Assembly (NCBI RefSeq): GCF_011299575.1
Contig: NZ_CP049863.1
Span: 1 to 64,000 of the forward strand
Direction: 5' to 3'
DNA from: Leucobacter viscericola
GTDB lineage: Bacteria; Actinomycetota; Actinomycetes; Actinomycetales; Microbacteriaceae
Length of the DNA: 64,000 bases
Under the pieces are notes generated by a model. It ran no database searches, had not been told where the DNA came from, and was given only the letters and a program-made list of their open reading frames with translations. This document shows positions 9,024 through 17,230 of this stretch, one piece after another; positions within the stretch are counted from its first letter, which is position 1, and every line of letters begins with the position of its first letter. A program made the translations under genes and the position numbers.

Positions 9024-9214
9024 GCGTAACCGTGGCGCTAATGCTGTCCGCGCTCCCGTTTGCGATCGTCGCTTTTGGCGGCTTAGTAAATGCCGGTGTT
9101 GAGAGCGGGATTGATGATCGGAAGGCAACGACATCCGCGCGTGTAGCAGTGTGGTGCGGGTCGGTTGCCGTGACCCTGTTTATAGCTGGACTTTGGGCGG
9201 GAGTGGAATGGTGA
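9020..9214 (+). CDS. Small two-helix membrane protein
   Basis: ATG 9020 with AGAGGAAGAGA upstream. Intact frame of 64 residues. Two hydrophobic segments, about residues 4-22 (VALMLSALPFAIVAFGGL) and 41-62 (VAVWCGSVAVTLFIAGLWAG), flank a short polar loop GVESGIDDRKATTSA. It is predicted to sit in the inner membrane with both ends on one side. Overlaps the next GTG. Function is unknown. Confidence 0.55.
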   Translation: MSVTVALMLSALPFAIVAFGGLVNAGVESGIDDRKATTSARVAVWCGSVAVTLFIAGLWAGVEW

Positions 9215-9718
9215 GCGGAAACTTGATCTTGACGAGTTAGAACGCATGCCGGTGCGAAGCATAGCCCACATGTGCGGGCCCTGATCGCTGAGCTAACGAG
9301 AAGCACGCGCAGCAGTTAAGAAGCATGAAGTGGACCTTAAAGAGTGGGAAGAAGTAGGTGCTCCACGTTGGATCGAGGCCCGAGAGGAACTCGTGGACTC
9401 CGTGCGTGCCGAGCGTGACGCGGCATTGGCGGCAATCGCTCGTGTCCATGCAGCAGTCGAGTCAGCGAGACACTGGAATGAAGGGTGCGGATGGGATGTG
9501 CCGTCCATTAAGGTGCTCAAGCACTCGCGTCAGACGGGGGTGATGATGGTGATTTGTCACTCTGGGCTTCTGTCGTTGCACTCGTTGTGTCCCTGTGTGC
9601 TTGTTGGTTTGGCTGGCACTGCAGGCAAAGTATGGACCCCAGCTCACGCACCCATCGAAGGCAAGCGCGAAGGCTGCAGCGCAAATACTCAAAGAGCGCA
9701 GCGAAAGGAACCGAATGA
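9211..9718 (+). pseudogene. Frame-broken phage protein with a C-terminal membrane helix
   Basis: GTG 9211 overlaps the preceding stop. With repaired indels it reads LDLDELERMP, then HSPHVRALIAELTRSTR, then VDLKEWEEVGAPRWIEAREE and VPSIKVL. A last shift in GGGGG near 9536 leads to GDDGDLSLWASVVALVVSLC and a basic tail to TGA 9716-9718. At least three single-base changes are needed. The first 110 residues are coiled-coil-like and the end has one membrane segment (ASVVALVVSLCACWFGW). The final 60 residues may be a separate gene. Confidence 0.4.
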
Positions 9719-9872
9719 CTATCGACCAAATCATTGAGGCAATAGCCGACTATCGCGACTGGATTGAGCGTCAACTGTTTGGTGCCCGATCGACGTCGAG
9801 ACGTATCGAGAGCACCTAGAGATCGAAGAACTACGAGAGAAAGCGGAGCCCTTGCGCGAAAAGGAATCCTGA
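9715..9872 (+). pseudogene. Frame-broken small phage protein
   Basis: ATG 9715 in an ATGA overlap, preceded by GAAAGGAACC. It reads MTIDQIIEAIADYRDWIERQ. One C is missing near 9785; after repair the frame continues IDVETYREHLEIEELREKAE to TGA 9870-9872, giving about 52 residues, acidic and helical. No function was recognised. Confidence 0.45.
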
Positions 9873-9916
9873 GGCTGAATTGCGGCACGCCATTCAGAAG
9901 GAGTGAAGAAGCCGAA

Positions 9917-10096
9917 ATGTCTCGTGGTGAGTCGCTCTATGTTGACTACGAGAAGCCGCTACTCGGGTCGAGGCGCGCGCCTTGTGTCGAGGTTGCCCAC
10001 TCCTTGAGCTCTGTGATGAGCGGCCCAAACTCGACGCCCCGCATGGGGGGTGGGGTGTCGGGTATACGGTTTCAGGAAATTTCAGAAACCGCTTGA
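9917..10096 (+). pseudogene. Frame-broken WhiB-like protein
   Basis: ATG 9917 begins MSRGESLYVDYEKPL. Repairing a missing base near 9960 gives EARALCRGCPLLELCDERPK, and removing a G near 10,060 gives GGWGVGIRFQEISETA to TGA 10,094-10,096. CxxCxxxxxC followed by a Gly-Trp turn is the core of WhiB-type Fe-S proteins, which act with sigma factor to control transcription. The usual first Cys is not visible, so it may be a shortened relative. It stands just before a promoter that drives the recombination genes. Confidence 0.5.
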
Positions 10097-10131
10097 CAGG
10101 AATTAACACTAATGTGTAGATTAGTCAGCAA
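10093..10131 (+). promoter_or_regulatory. Sigma70-type promoter with operator elements
   Basis: TTGACA at 10,093-10,098 and TAGATT at 10,117-10,122 are 18 bases apart, a good vegetative promoter. AACACTAATGTG (10,105-10,116) lies in the spacer and TTAGTCAGCAA (10,121-10,131) overlaps the -10 box. Both elements recur at 5818-5846 and 31,149-31,197. A regulator bound here would block RNA polymerase. Confidence 0.6.
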
Positions 10132-10199
10132 TGGAAAACGCAAACAAAAACAGATTGGAGGATCATCGTGGCACTTACGATGATGAGGTTCGTCGCTAG
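10131..10199 (+). CDS. Possible short leader ORF
   Basis: ATG 10,131 lies eight bases after the -10 box TAGATT, so a transcript starting there would be almost leaderless. It encodes MENANKNRLEDHRGTYDDEVRR and stops at TAG 10,197-10,199, overlapping the GTG 10,168 start of the exonuclease, whose GGAGG site lies inside this ORF. It could couple translation or be a chance frame. Confidence 0.25.
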   Translation: MENANKNRLEDHRGTYDDEVRR

Positions 10200-11092
10200 C
10201 GTTGACATTCTCAAGGCACCGACTGCGCGAGATATGCAGCAGAAGATCGGCGCTTCGAATTCGCCAATGGCTGCAATTACTGCCTTGCCTGCAACCTTAT
10301 GGGCGACATGCGGGAAACGCCGATGCTCGACCGGGCGTACCTTGGCCGCGTTTGGGGAACTGCAATTCATGCCCTCAAGGAAATGCGGCAGAAAGCCTGG
10401 CTCGCAGAGCAGCGGAAGGCTGATCGTGCAAGAATGGGATGACATCAAGCGCCAGCGCATTGCGCCGTTTGCTCGCAGATTCCCTGACGCGCAGGTTGAG
10501 AAGCGATTCTCTCTCGGCTTATCCCTGGATATGGTCGCGTCGGCTCCACCGCAGACCTCTTTCTTCCCAGTGAGGGGCATCTGTTTGACTGGAAGGGTTC
10601 GAAGCGCAAAGACATTCTGTTGCTGATTGACTTCCTGCACATGCAAAAGGGCACCCTGAAGGATCTTCGGTCGACGGCACCAGGACGTCAAGCTCAGCGA
10701 AGCGCAGTACGCCGAGCAGATGGTCAAGATGGAGTACAAGGTAACGGGCTACTTTGCCCAGCTTCAGAGTTACGGACGAGGCAAGGCGCTGCAGGGTTAC
10801 GACGTCAAGCGAATGAGTATCGTGCTCATTGCGCGCGACGGCACTGGCTGGTTTGATAACCCTGCCTTGACGGTTGGGAAGACGAGCACAAGAAGCACGA
10901 TCTTTACGTACTGAGTTTCGACTACAACCCCGAATACGCCAACTTTGTCTGGCAGCGCGGCCTCGACATCTGGGCCGAGCTCCAGTCGGGCAAGCCTCTC
11001 GAGGGTTTGAGCGCAACGTGAATTGCTTCCCCTGCTCCCTTGAAGTGAAGAACGCGCAGGAGCAAGCAGTTGTCACGCCAATTGCTGCATAG
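10168..11092 (+). pseudogene. Frame-broken Cas4/RecB-like PD-(D/E)XK exonuclease
   Basis: GTG 10,168 has GGAGG six bases upstream. At least four indels must be repaired. The readable blocks in order are: RRFEFANGCNYCLACNLM; RVWGTAIHALKE (the His motif of RecB-family nucleases); GSTADLF and FDWKGSKRKD (Asp and Asp-x-Lys active-site motifs); AQLQSYGRG (the QxxxY-type motif); and NCFPCSLEVKN near the end, to TAG 11,090-11,092. Cysteines at both ends suggest an Fe-S cluster as in Cas4 and AddB. In actinophages such an exonuclease is paired with a RecA/Sak4-like protein, as here. As written the gene could not give a full-length nuclease. Confidence 0.6.
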
Positions 11093-11109
11093 AACACCAA
11101 TGCGTGAAG

Positions 11110-11120
11110 TAGTCAGCTAA
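11110..11120. promoter_or_regulatory. TAGTCAGCTAA operator-like site
   Basis: TAGTCAGCTAA differs from the 12-mer at 5818 only by lacking its first T. It lies between the exonuclease stop and the AGGAGG site of the Sak4-like gene. It is one of the repeated regulator sites of this element by position and sequence. Confidence 0.4.
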
Positions 11121-11143
11121 AATCACAAACTAGGAGGATCATT

Positions 11144-11950
11144 ATGTCCAACGTCACAACTCTCCAACTCCGACATTCGCGGCGTTCATTCAACCGCCCG
11201 AGGAAGTTGGTCGACCGAAGAGCATTCTGCTCTACGGCACGCACGGCACTCGCAAGACCAGTATCGCCGGTTCGATCATTAAGGCGCCAGGCTTCAAAAA
11301 GGTGCTCTTCATTGATATTGACAATGGTGCTGAAGTGTTGATGAACGATCCCGTAATCAAGGAAGCCATTGTCGAAGGTCGTTTGCAAATCCTTCAGGTT
11401 TCGTCGCTCGATGGCGATGCGTTCGTAAAGATCAATGCCGTTGTTGACGAGATCACCAAAACCGATTTCGGCTACGATGCGGTGATTCTCGACACACTTG
11501 ACGTCGCTCAAGATGTGGCGGAAAAGGTCATTAAGAAGAAATACGAAGGCTCCAAGAACACCTTCGGTGTGTTCGGTGATCTCGGAATCTGGACCGATGA
11601 GATCGTGCGCAAGCTGCACGAATCGAAGCACTTTATGTCGATCGTTACCTGCCACTCCAAGGAGCAGACCCTCGAGTCAGGCGCTCACCGAATCCTGCCA
11701 AGGCTCTCCGGCTCAAGCAAAGACGCAATCGGTGGCATTCCGTCGATCGTTGCATACTCGAGTACCAGGCAGATCCCGAAAGTGGCAATACGCACCTCGT
11801 TGCTCGTGTCGCCGAGAGTGAAGTAGTGATCTCCAAGAATCGCTACTCATTGCCGCCATTCATCATCGACCCCGACTTGCCGAAACTGTTCGAGATGATC
11901 GAGGCCAAGACCACCCACCAGTCCAACCAAGAAGAAAAGGCGCCGCCTAA
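11144..11950 (+). pseudogene. Frame-broken RecA/Sak4-like P-loop recombinase
   Basis: ATG 11,144 with AGGAGG upstream reads MSNVTTLQL. A missing C near 11,174 leads to PTFAAFIQPPEEVGRPKSIL and the Walker A motif YGTHGTRKTS. An uninterrupted stretch follows, with VLFIDIDNG and Walker B-like YDAVILDTLD, then MSIVTCHSKE. Another missing C near 11,759 continues to EYQADPESGNTHLVARVAES. About 265 residues match the single-domain RecA-like ATPases of the Sak4 type, which load on ssDNA with a phage SSB. The stop is probably TAA 11,948-11,950, but the frame as written runs on into the next gene. Neighbours on both sides support a recombination role. Confidence 0.65.
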
Positions 11951-11972
11951 TCCCAGGCACCGGCCACCCAAA

Positions 11973-11983
11973 TTAGTCACTAA
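11973..11983. promoter_or_regulatory. TTAGTCACTAA palindrome
   Basis: TTAGT-C-ACTAA is a perfect 11-bp palindrome located 19 bases before the start of the SSB-like gene and just upstream of its AGGAGG site. It is a one-base-shorter version of the TTAG-N4-CTAA sites in this element. Confidence 0.4.
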
Positions 11984-12002
11984 ACATCTAGGAGGAAACA
12001 TC

Positions 12003-12628
12003 ATGGCTACAGCACTCATGGCTGAAGTTGACAACCAGGCAGAGGATCTCATCAAGGAGGCGAGCAGCTTTGAGATTCTGCCCGCAGGTTCGTATGAGGT
12101 CACGATTCGCAAGGCGAGGTAGGCGAATATGGCGAATCCTCGAATAACGCAGGCCGCAAGTATCTGAACTTGCAACTGCGCGTGATCGACGGCGCGCCAG
12201 TGGGCGCAGGCCGCATTCTGTTCGCAATGGTCCCGCTGTTCCAGCGCTGGGCGCCGACCCAGAAGAACCCTGCTGGCGCAGTCGCTTCTGACTTCTTCAA
12301 CTTCTTCCTGGCCGTTGGCGCAACGAAGGAAGCGGTGACGACCGGCAAGGGCCTCCCGCTTCTCGAAGAACTTGGTGGTACGCGTCTTGGCATCGGCGTT
12401 CGCGTTCAGGATCATTTCAAAAACGCTGGCGAGAAGGAAAACAGCGTCAATTTCTTACCGCGCCCCCAAGGCCCTTGAGGGTGTCGTCGAGCCTGGCGCA
12501 TCCGCGGTTGGCAGCGCGTTCGCCCGAAGGAGGGCGCCGAGTCACCTTGGGGTAACAAGGGTGACAAGGGCGGTAGTGGCGATTCTGCCCTTCAGGCCGC
12601 CGCCGAGGGCTCGGGCAAGGCGTTCTAG
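12003..12628 (+). pseudogene. Frame-broken SSB-like/DUF669-like protein
   Basis: ATG 12,003 has AGGAGG nine bases upstream and begins MATALMAEVDNQAEDLIKEA. Three indels (near 12,118, an extra T near 12,455, and near 12,522) must be repaired. The product is about 208 residues: EILPAGSYEVTIRKA, GRKYLNLQLRVIDGAPVGAG, LFAMVPLFQRW, GIGVRVQDHFKNAGEKENSV, then an acidic, glycine-rich tail ending GSGKAF at TAG 12,626-12,628. A beta-rich core with flexible acidic tail, next to a Sak4-like ATPase, fits the ssDNA-binding proteins (often DUF669) that partner these recombinases. Confidence 0.55.
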
Positions 12629-12906
12629 TTTTATCGCCGCAATGGGAGAGGGGACTCCAAAGCTGTAGCGGGCGCGGCAATCCAGCCGTAGCCCACCGCA
12701 GCAAAACCCAATAGGGGTGCGACTACATCACGCACGGCGTCGGTAGCGGATGCCACCAACCATTCAGGGCAAACCAGCATTTGAATGGCGGCGGTGACTG
12801 CCAGCAACTCGGAGGCGAGCCAGCCTCTCGGTAGCGACACGGCACCAGGTTCGACTCCTGGCGACGCACAGATTCAAAACATTCAGTTTGAGCGAAAGGA
12901 CGAATC
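12629..12906. other. Intergenic stretch with a possible minus-strand ORF
   Basis: No convincing + strand gene is present. On the - strand a GTG-started frame (12,631-12,840) would give 69 residues with a hydrophobic stretch (VVAPLLGFAAVGYGWIAAP). It has no ribosome binding site near its start and lies against the direction of all neighbours. A tRNA-like 3' half lies at 12,845-12,869. Confidence 0.3.
12845..12869 (+). other. tRNA-like T-arm and acceptor 3' strand
   Basis: CCAGG-TTCGACT-CCTGG forms a perfect 5-bp T-stem with a canonical loop, followed by CGACGCA and C, as at the 3' end of a tRNA. I could not find a matching 5' strand (TGCGTCG) or an anticodon arm within a tRNA length upstream. 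It may be a remnant, an old attachment core or an indel-damaged tRNA. Confidence 0.4.
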
Positions 12907-15437
12907 ATTTCAGGCACCGCCCTCAGCTCGGCACTCGAAGTTGCTGATCTTGGACTTAGAGTATTTCCAGCCGTACCTGGCAAGAAAATTCCAGCAATGG
13001 AAGGGTGGCAGGAAGCGGCCACCACGGACCCGCTCACTATCCAGCAGTGGTTTACAGAAAAGCCCTACAGTAATTACGGCATCCGTACCGGCCTCGCAAA
13101 CAACATCATCGTCATAGACCTTGACGGTGAAGAGGCGCGCAAATGGTGGAAGAGCACTGGCATAGAGGACTCCAGTGCCATTGTCTATTCGCCGCGCAAG
13201 GACGGGGGAGTCACCACTACTTCCGTGTCTACGACGTCGAGATTGGTAATTCCCGATCCAAGCTCCACCCAGGCGTAGATGTGCGTGGCGAGGGTGGCCT
13301 CGTGGTGGGCCCTGGCTCGCGAACTAGCGAGGGCGTGTATACGGGGTCGCTCAAGAACATCCCGGATGCGCCACAAGCACTCCTCGACCTCATTCCTGAA
13401 CGTCAGTCGTACAAGGAAATGAGCGATGAAGAGGCCGCCGAACTCGCAGGGGTCGAGAAGGTTGCCGAACCCTCTGAATCAGAGCTGGCAGACCTTTCCC
13501 ACATCCAGTCGTGGCTTCTAGCGCTTCCTCGGAAGTGGAGCGCTGGCGACGGGTGGCACGACACTGTATTCCGCTCAAGCTGCTGGCTCTGGCGCATGGT
13601 GCGAACGCCGAGCTACGCGCTCACCGAGGACAAAGCGCTTGAGATCATGCTGACCTGTACGCCGGTCTGGCCGGAGTGGTCCGAGGACAGGATTCTCGAG
13701 CAATGGGAAAGCGCGCGCGAGTCCACGCGGGGCCAGTTCGCCGACCCGCCCGCCGAGCAGTTGCCGGAGATCCTCGATTTCGTAGAGTCGGTCAATCTTC
13801 TTCCGGCGTTCGCACCTAAATCGCAACGCTCTTTCTTGGAGGTCGTCGGGGATCCCGACGCCAAGCCAGTCAAACTGATTGAGGAGTGCTTGCTGGCGGG
13901 CCTCGGCGTGCAGCAGACGGCCTCCGTGATCTATGGTTCTAAGTGCTCTGACCGGTACAAGGGTGGCGAATACGGTTTGCGGCGGCTCTATCGCGATGTG
14001 GAGGGCGTCGAGTCAAAGCTGAAGCCTCGAGTGTCCGAGGCGGCCACCACTCCGGCTGCAGGCACCGCAATCGTGATTGACGATGCGCCTGCCACCGAGC
14101 CTGTTGCCGAGTCCACGCAGGAGCCGCTGGCAACGATCGAGAAACCGGACCTGCCAGAGCGCCCAGAAGCGGCCAAGCTGCTCACCGAGAGCGAGCGCCG
14201 AGCCATCACTGGTAAGTCGTGGTGGGGGACCGACTATCTTGAATGGGCGAAGGAGATTACCTCCGTCTACAACGGGCCCTACCATCGCATGAATCGCTGG
14301 TTTGTTCTCTCAGCTGTGTTCTCCACCGTGGGGATCATCCCGTATGAAGGTGGCAGTGACAAAGGTCTAAATATCTACGGCTTTGTGATCGGCGACACCA
14401 CTACCGGCAAGTCAGAATCGCTACGCATCATGAACTCGGTCTTGCGAACGTGCTTCACCGAGGAGGACGATCCAGACATCGGTGGCGATCCGTCCCCTTC
14501 AGCGCTCGGAGCCAAACTGATTGAGCGCGACGGGAAGGCCACGCTCTTCAACAAGGATGAAGCACACGGTCAGATTGCCGAGATGAAAAAGAAGGACTAC
14601 CTGGCTGGCTTGTCACAAGCCCTCACCTTGCTCTACGACGGCGAGGTGCCAAAGATGCTGAGAACGACCAACAAGGAGGTCTCCGACAAGCGCGCGCGCA
14701 CCTACTTCTCGATTCACTACATGGGCACCTTCGAAGGCGTAACTGACGTGCTCGAACCGAGCGACTGGGAAAGCGGGTTCCTTCCTCGATTCGTCTGGGC
14801 GATCGGTGACGAGCATCAACGCACCAGGGAGGCAATGCGGCCGCGAATTCGGCAGCCAGGGCGGGGCCGCGAGATCGACCCGCGCGCGATGCAAAAGCAG
14901 TGGGCGGCCCAGTTCCGGTCAACCGCCAATCGCATTGCTCCATCGGGCGAGCCTGCTGAGATGGAGATTGACGATTTCCTGATTGAGCGCTTTGTCACCT
15001 GCCAGGAGCGCATGTACGAGCTCGCCGACGAGCAGCCCGAGATGAAGGAGCGCCTCTACCCGTCCGTCAAACGAATGTCCGATGCGATCCTGAAAGCCGC
15101 GTGTCTGGTGGCACTGTCGGAAGGTCGTAGGGTGCTTGAGGAAACCGACCTACTTCTTGCCATCGAACAGGGCGAAGAGTGGTTCGGAAACCTCTTGCAC
15201 CTCGTAACCGCAACGGACTCATCGCCGTTCGTGCGGTCAGTCGCCAAGCTTGAGAAAGTGATTCGAAGCGCGGGCGGTGAAATGCGAATGGAGAACGTCT
15301 ACCGCAGGTCGCCAATGGAAACCAAGGGCGCCACAGATACGCTGGTTGCACAGCTAGTTGCCGAGGGTAGGGCAAAGCGAGAGCTGCAGAACAACGGCGA
15401 CACTCAAATACTGAAACTGATTGGAGGAGTAACATGA
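12907..15437 (+). pseudogene. Prim-pol/helicase replication protein, one frameshift and no normal start codon
   Basis: The product has an N-terminal primase-polymerase domain (ADLGLRVFPAVPGKKIPAME, NNIIVIDLDGEEA, GGSHHYFRV, GVDVRGEGGLVVGPGS) and a C-terminal helicase domain of DUF3987/AAA type with Walker A GDTTTGKSES near residue 500. One G is missing in GGGG(G) at 13,203-13,207; the 764-residue frame from 13,143 on is otherwise intact. After the in-frame TGA 12,889-12,891 the first sense codons offer only ATC or ATT behind AAAGGA, so ATT 12,907 or a damaged start is assumed. It would prime and unwind phage DNA. About 843 residues when repaired. Confidence 0.75.
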
Positions 15438-15814
15438 CAACACTATTAGGCAAGGCGATAGCCGCCTACGCAGCATCGGACCTCATTGGACGACCGGAGC
15501 GGCGCGTGCTCGCGAAAGAGCTGGCGGAATTCGACGCGCTTTCAAAGAGGCAAATCGCGTCGATTGTGCGACTCGACCCGAATGAGCTGGTTGACGCCTT
15601 TGAAAAAACGGATTCGCGTGGGGGCCGGCTCAATCCCGAAACGCTCGAGATCATCGAGCAGGCATTGACCCTGCCCGAAGGTGAAGCGATCGCCCTGTAC
15701 TACAAGGCGTACCAGGAGGGGACCTCCGTGGATGCGATTGCCACCCTGATCGGGCAAAGCCGAGATTACGTTTGGAATCGCATCCGCAAGCACAAGAAGG
15801 GATTGGAGACGTGA
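15434..15814 (+). CDS. Putative HTH protein
   Basis: ATG 15,434 overlaps the previous stop and is preceded by GGAGGAGTAAC. Intact frame of 126 residues. Residues 28-90 are helical; the C-terminal YKAYQEGTSVDAIATLIGQS followed by RDYVWNRIRKHKKG looks like a helix-turn-helix. It could bind DNA near the replication genes, but no family was identified. Confidence 0.55.
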   Translation: MTTLLGKAIAAYAASDLIGRPERRVLAKELAEFDALSKRQIASIVRLDPNELVDAFEKTDSRGGRLNPETLEIIEQALTLPEGEAIALYYKAYQEGTSVDAIATLIGQSRDYVWNRIRKHKKGLET

Positions 15815-15834
15815 GTCGTGGCTGAAGTCGTCCC

Positions 15835-16272
15835 GTGCAGGTGCATCCCTGGCCGATGACTGAAGGGCAGCTCGCGGTGCTCAAGGAGGCCAAAGCCGGA
15901 GCTGATCTCGAAATGAAGATCATCCCAACGAGGGCCGTACCTGGGCTTCATGCCCGCGTGCTCGGCCTGGGAGGTCCACCTCCGTGGGTATCAGACTGCG
16001 CATTAGTGTCAAACCCCTGTGACGTCGACTCGGTGCGCCACGCCCTGATATGGATGCTCACAGCCCCGGCCGACGACGAGCGTGGATTCATGGCGAAGGA
16101 CTGGCTGGAGGCTGTTCTGGGTGATGAAATTGCAGAACTGCCAACGCCTGAGTGTAAATGCCGCTGCGGTAACAAGCTTGCCGTTCGTAACTATCATCCG
16201 CTTAATGGGTGCTGTGAACCGTGCTTTGAGGAAGGCTGCTATCTAGTTGAAGGGATGTGCTTCTGTGATTGA
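15835..16272 (+). CDS. Hypothetical phage protein with Cys-rich tail
   Basis: GTG 15,835 is the furthest in-frame start for this 145-residue frame; ATG 15,856 is another option. GTG 15,819 in another frame gives MAEVVPCRCIPGR and may be the true N-terminus if an indel lies between. The C-terminus is rich in Cys (CKCRCGN, CCEPCFEEGC, MCFCD), which suggests zinc binding. Its stop overlaps the GTG of the next gene. Function is unknown. Confidence 0.5.
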   Translation: MQVHPWPMTEGQLAVLKEAKAGADLEMKIIPTRAVPGLHARVLGLGGPPPWVSDCALVSNPCDVDSVRHALIWMLTAPADDERGFMAKDWLEAVLGDEIAELPTPECKCRCGNKLAVRNYHPLNGCCEPCFEEGCYLVEGMCFCD

Positions 16273-16393
16273 CACCAATCTCGCTAGTCTCTGGGGCAAC
16301 TGGGCCACCTACTTCAAGGAATGCCGTCGACAACACGAAGCGGGAGAGGGCGCAATCCCGATGATGAGCCTAGCGAACTCCTTGCTCCGATGA
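16265..16393 (+). CDS. Small hypothetical phage protein
   Basis: GTG 16,265 overlaps the previous stop and opens a 42-residue frame, MIDTNLASLWGNWATYFKEC, ending SLANSLLR with TGA 16,391-16,393, which overlaps the next ATG. Tight overlaps on both sides support it as a real gene. No function is known. Confidence 0.4.
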   Translation: MIDTNLASLWGNWATYFKECRRQHEAGEGAIPMMSLANSLLR

Positions 16394-16773
16394 CACCAGC
16401 ACTCGTTTCGGCCGCGCCATCCACCCTGCGCAGCAAGTACAAGCGCCTTGAAGCTGCGGGCTGGGAAGTGTGGGTGGAGGTGGCGATGGTTCGCACTGGT
16501 CGCACGTTCTACAGGGGAACTGACAGGGCGGGGGAGGTCAAGCTCGAACCTTGCGACGTTCAATACTGGCAACTGCGCGCCAGGCGTCGCCATGACGGAA
16601 AAATGGTGGCCGCTTTCCTGGCTACCTGGGAGTCCAAGGGTGCGAACAGGTTCGTAGATGCCTTCACCTGGGATGTTGTCACCAAAGAGAAAGTGCTCCA
16701 CACGAAGCTGAAGGACATCGACCCGTGGCTGGATGTGCTCGCGCCCGTAAGAACGAAGGAGAAGGCTGCATGA
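16390..16773 (+). CDS. Hypothetical phage protein
   Basis: ATG 16,390 sits in an ATGA overlap; a longer frame from 16,321 exists but would overlap the small gene before it. The 127-residue product reads MTPALVSAAPSTLRSKYKRL then KRLEAAGWEVWVEVAMVRTG and KMVAAFLATWESKGANRFVD. It is a soluble mixed protein. It lies between a Cys-rich protein and the RuvC-like resolvase, with ATGA overlap to the latter. Confidence 0.55.
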   Translation: MTPALVSAAPSTLRSKYKRLEAAGWEVWVEVAMVRTGRTFYRGTDRAGEVKLEPCDVQYWQLRARRRHDGKMVAAFLATWESKGANRFVDAFTWDVVTKEKVLHTKLKDIDPWLDVLAPVRTKEKAA

Positions 16774-17222
16774 CAACGTTATTGACCCTCGACCCTGGGG
16801 GAACGACAGGGTACTCTCTCTGGTCGGTGAACGACTCCGACCCGATTCGCTTACTCGAGCATGGGCAGTGGCAGAGCGGGATCGACGGGGTTATCTCCAA
16901 TCAGGTGGTGATCTGTAGGGCCGACATTCTCGTGAGCGAGTCATTCGTAGATGACGGACGCACGCCGAAGCCGGATGTTCAAGCACTCAGGATTGAAGGG
17001 GCTCTCATGACCATGCGGGCACTTGCTGGCCAATCTGCACCGATTTTTCAGCGAAACGTTTACAAGGCCCACGCGCCCGACGAGCTACTCAGGCGCACGG
17101 GTTATTGGAAAAAGGGTCAACCGCACGCGACTGACGCGATCCGGCATGCGATCGCATGGGCAAAAACGCGAGGGCACCGGCCAACAATCGAATCGTTGTG
17201 GCCGGTGCCCGAGATGAATTAG
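16770..17222 (+). CDS. RuvC-like Holliday junction resolvase
   Basis: ATG 16,770 overlaps the previous stop and has GAAGGAGAAGG upstream. The product has 150 residues. TLLTLDPGGTTGYSLW carries the first catalytic Asp of the RNase H fold; VSESF supplies a Glu; HATDAIRHAIAWA near the end supplies the final acidic residue. This matches the RuvC-like nucleases of phages, which resolve branched DNA before packaging. It is the last gene of the rightward arm; its stop codon lies within the palindrome TTAGCTGACTAA. Confidence 0.75.
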   Translation: MTTLLTLDPGGTTGYSLWSVNDSDPIRLLEHGQWQSGIDGVISNQVVICRADILVSESFVDDGRTPKPDVQALRIEGALMTMRALAGQSAPIFQRNVYKAHAPDELLRRTGYWKKGQPHATDAIRHAIAWAKTRGHRPTIESLWPVPEMN

Positions 17223-17230
17223 CTGACTAA
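17219..17230. promoter_or_regulatory. TTAGCTGACTAA at the convergence of both arms
   Basis: The 12-bp site is the reverse complement of TTAGTCAGCTAA at 5818. It supplies the stop codons of both converging genes (TAG 17,220-17,222 on +, TAG 17,229-17,227 on -). A bound protein here could act as a transcription roadblock between the two phage arms. Confidence 0.45.

Noticed and set aside
10168..11092. CRISPR-associated Cas4
   Set aside because: No repeats or other cas genes; its pairing with Sak4 and SSB genes identifies a phage recombination nuclease.
12631..12840. Minus-strand 69-residue hydrophobic ORF before the prim-pol gene
   Set aside because: No ribosome binding site near its GTG, opposite direction to every neighbour, and it overlaps the tRNA-like piece. 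Kept only as a note in the intergenic entry.
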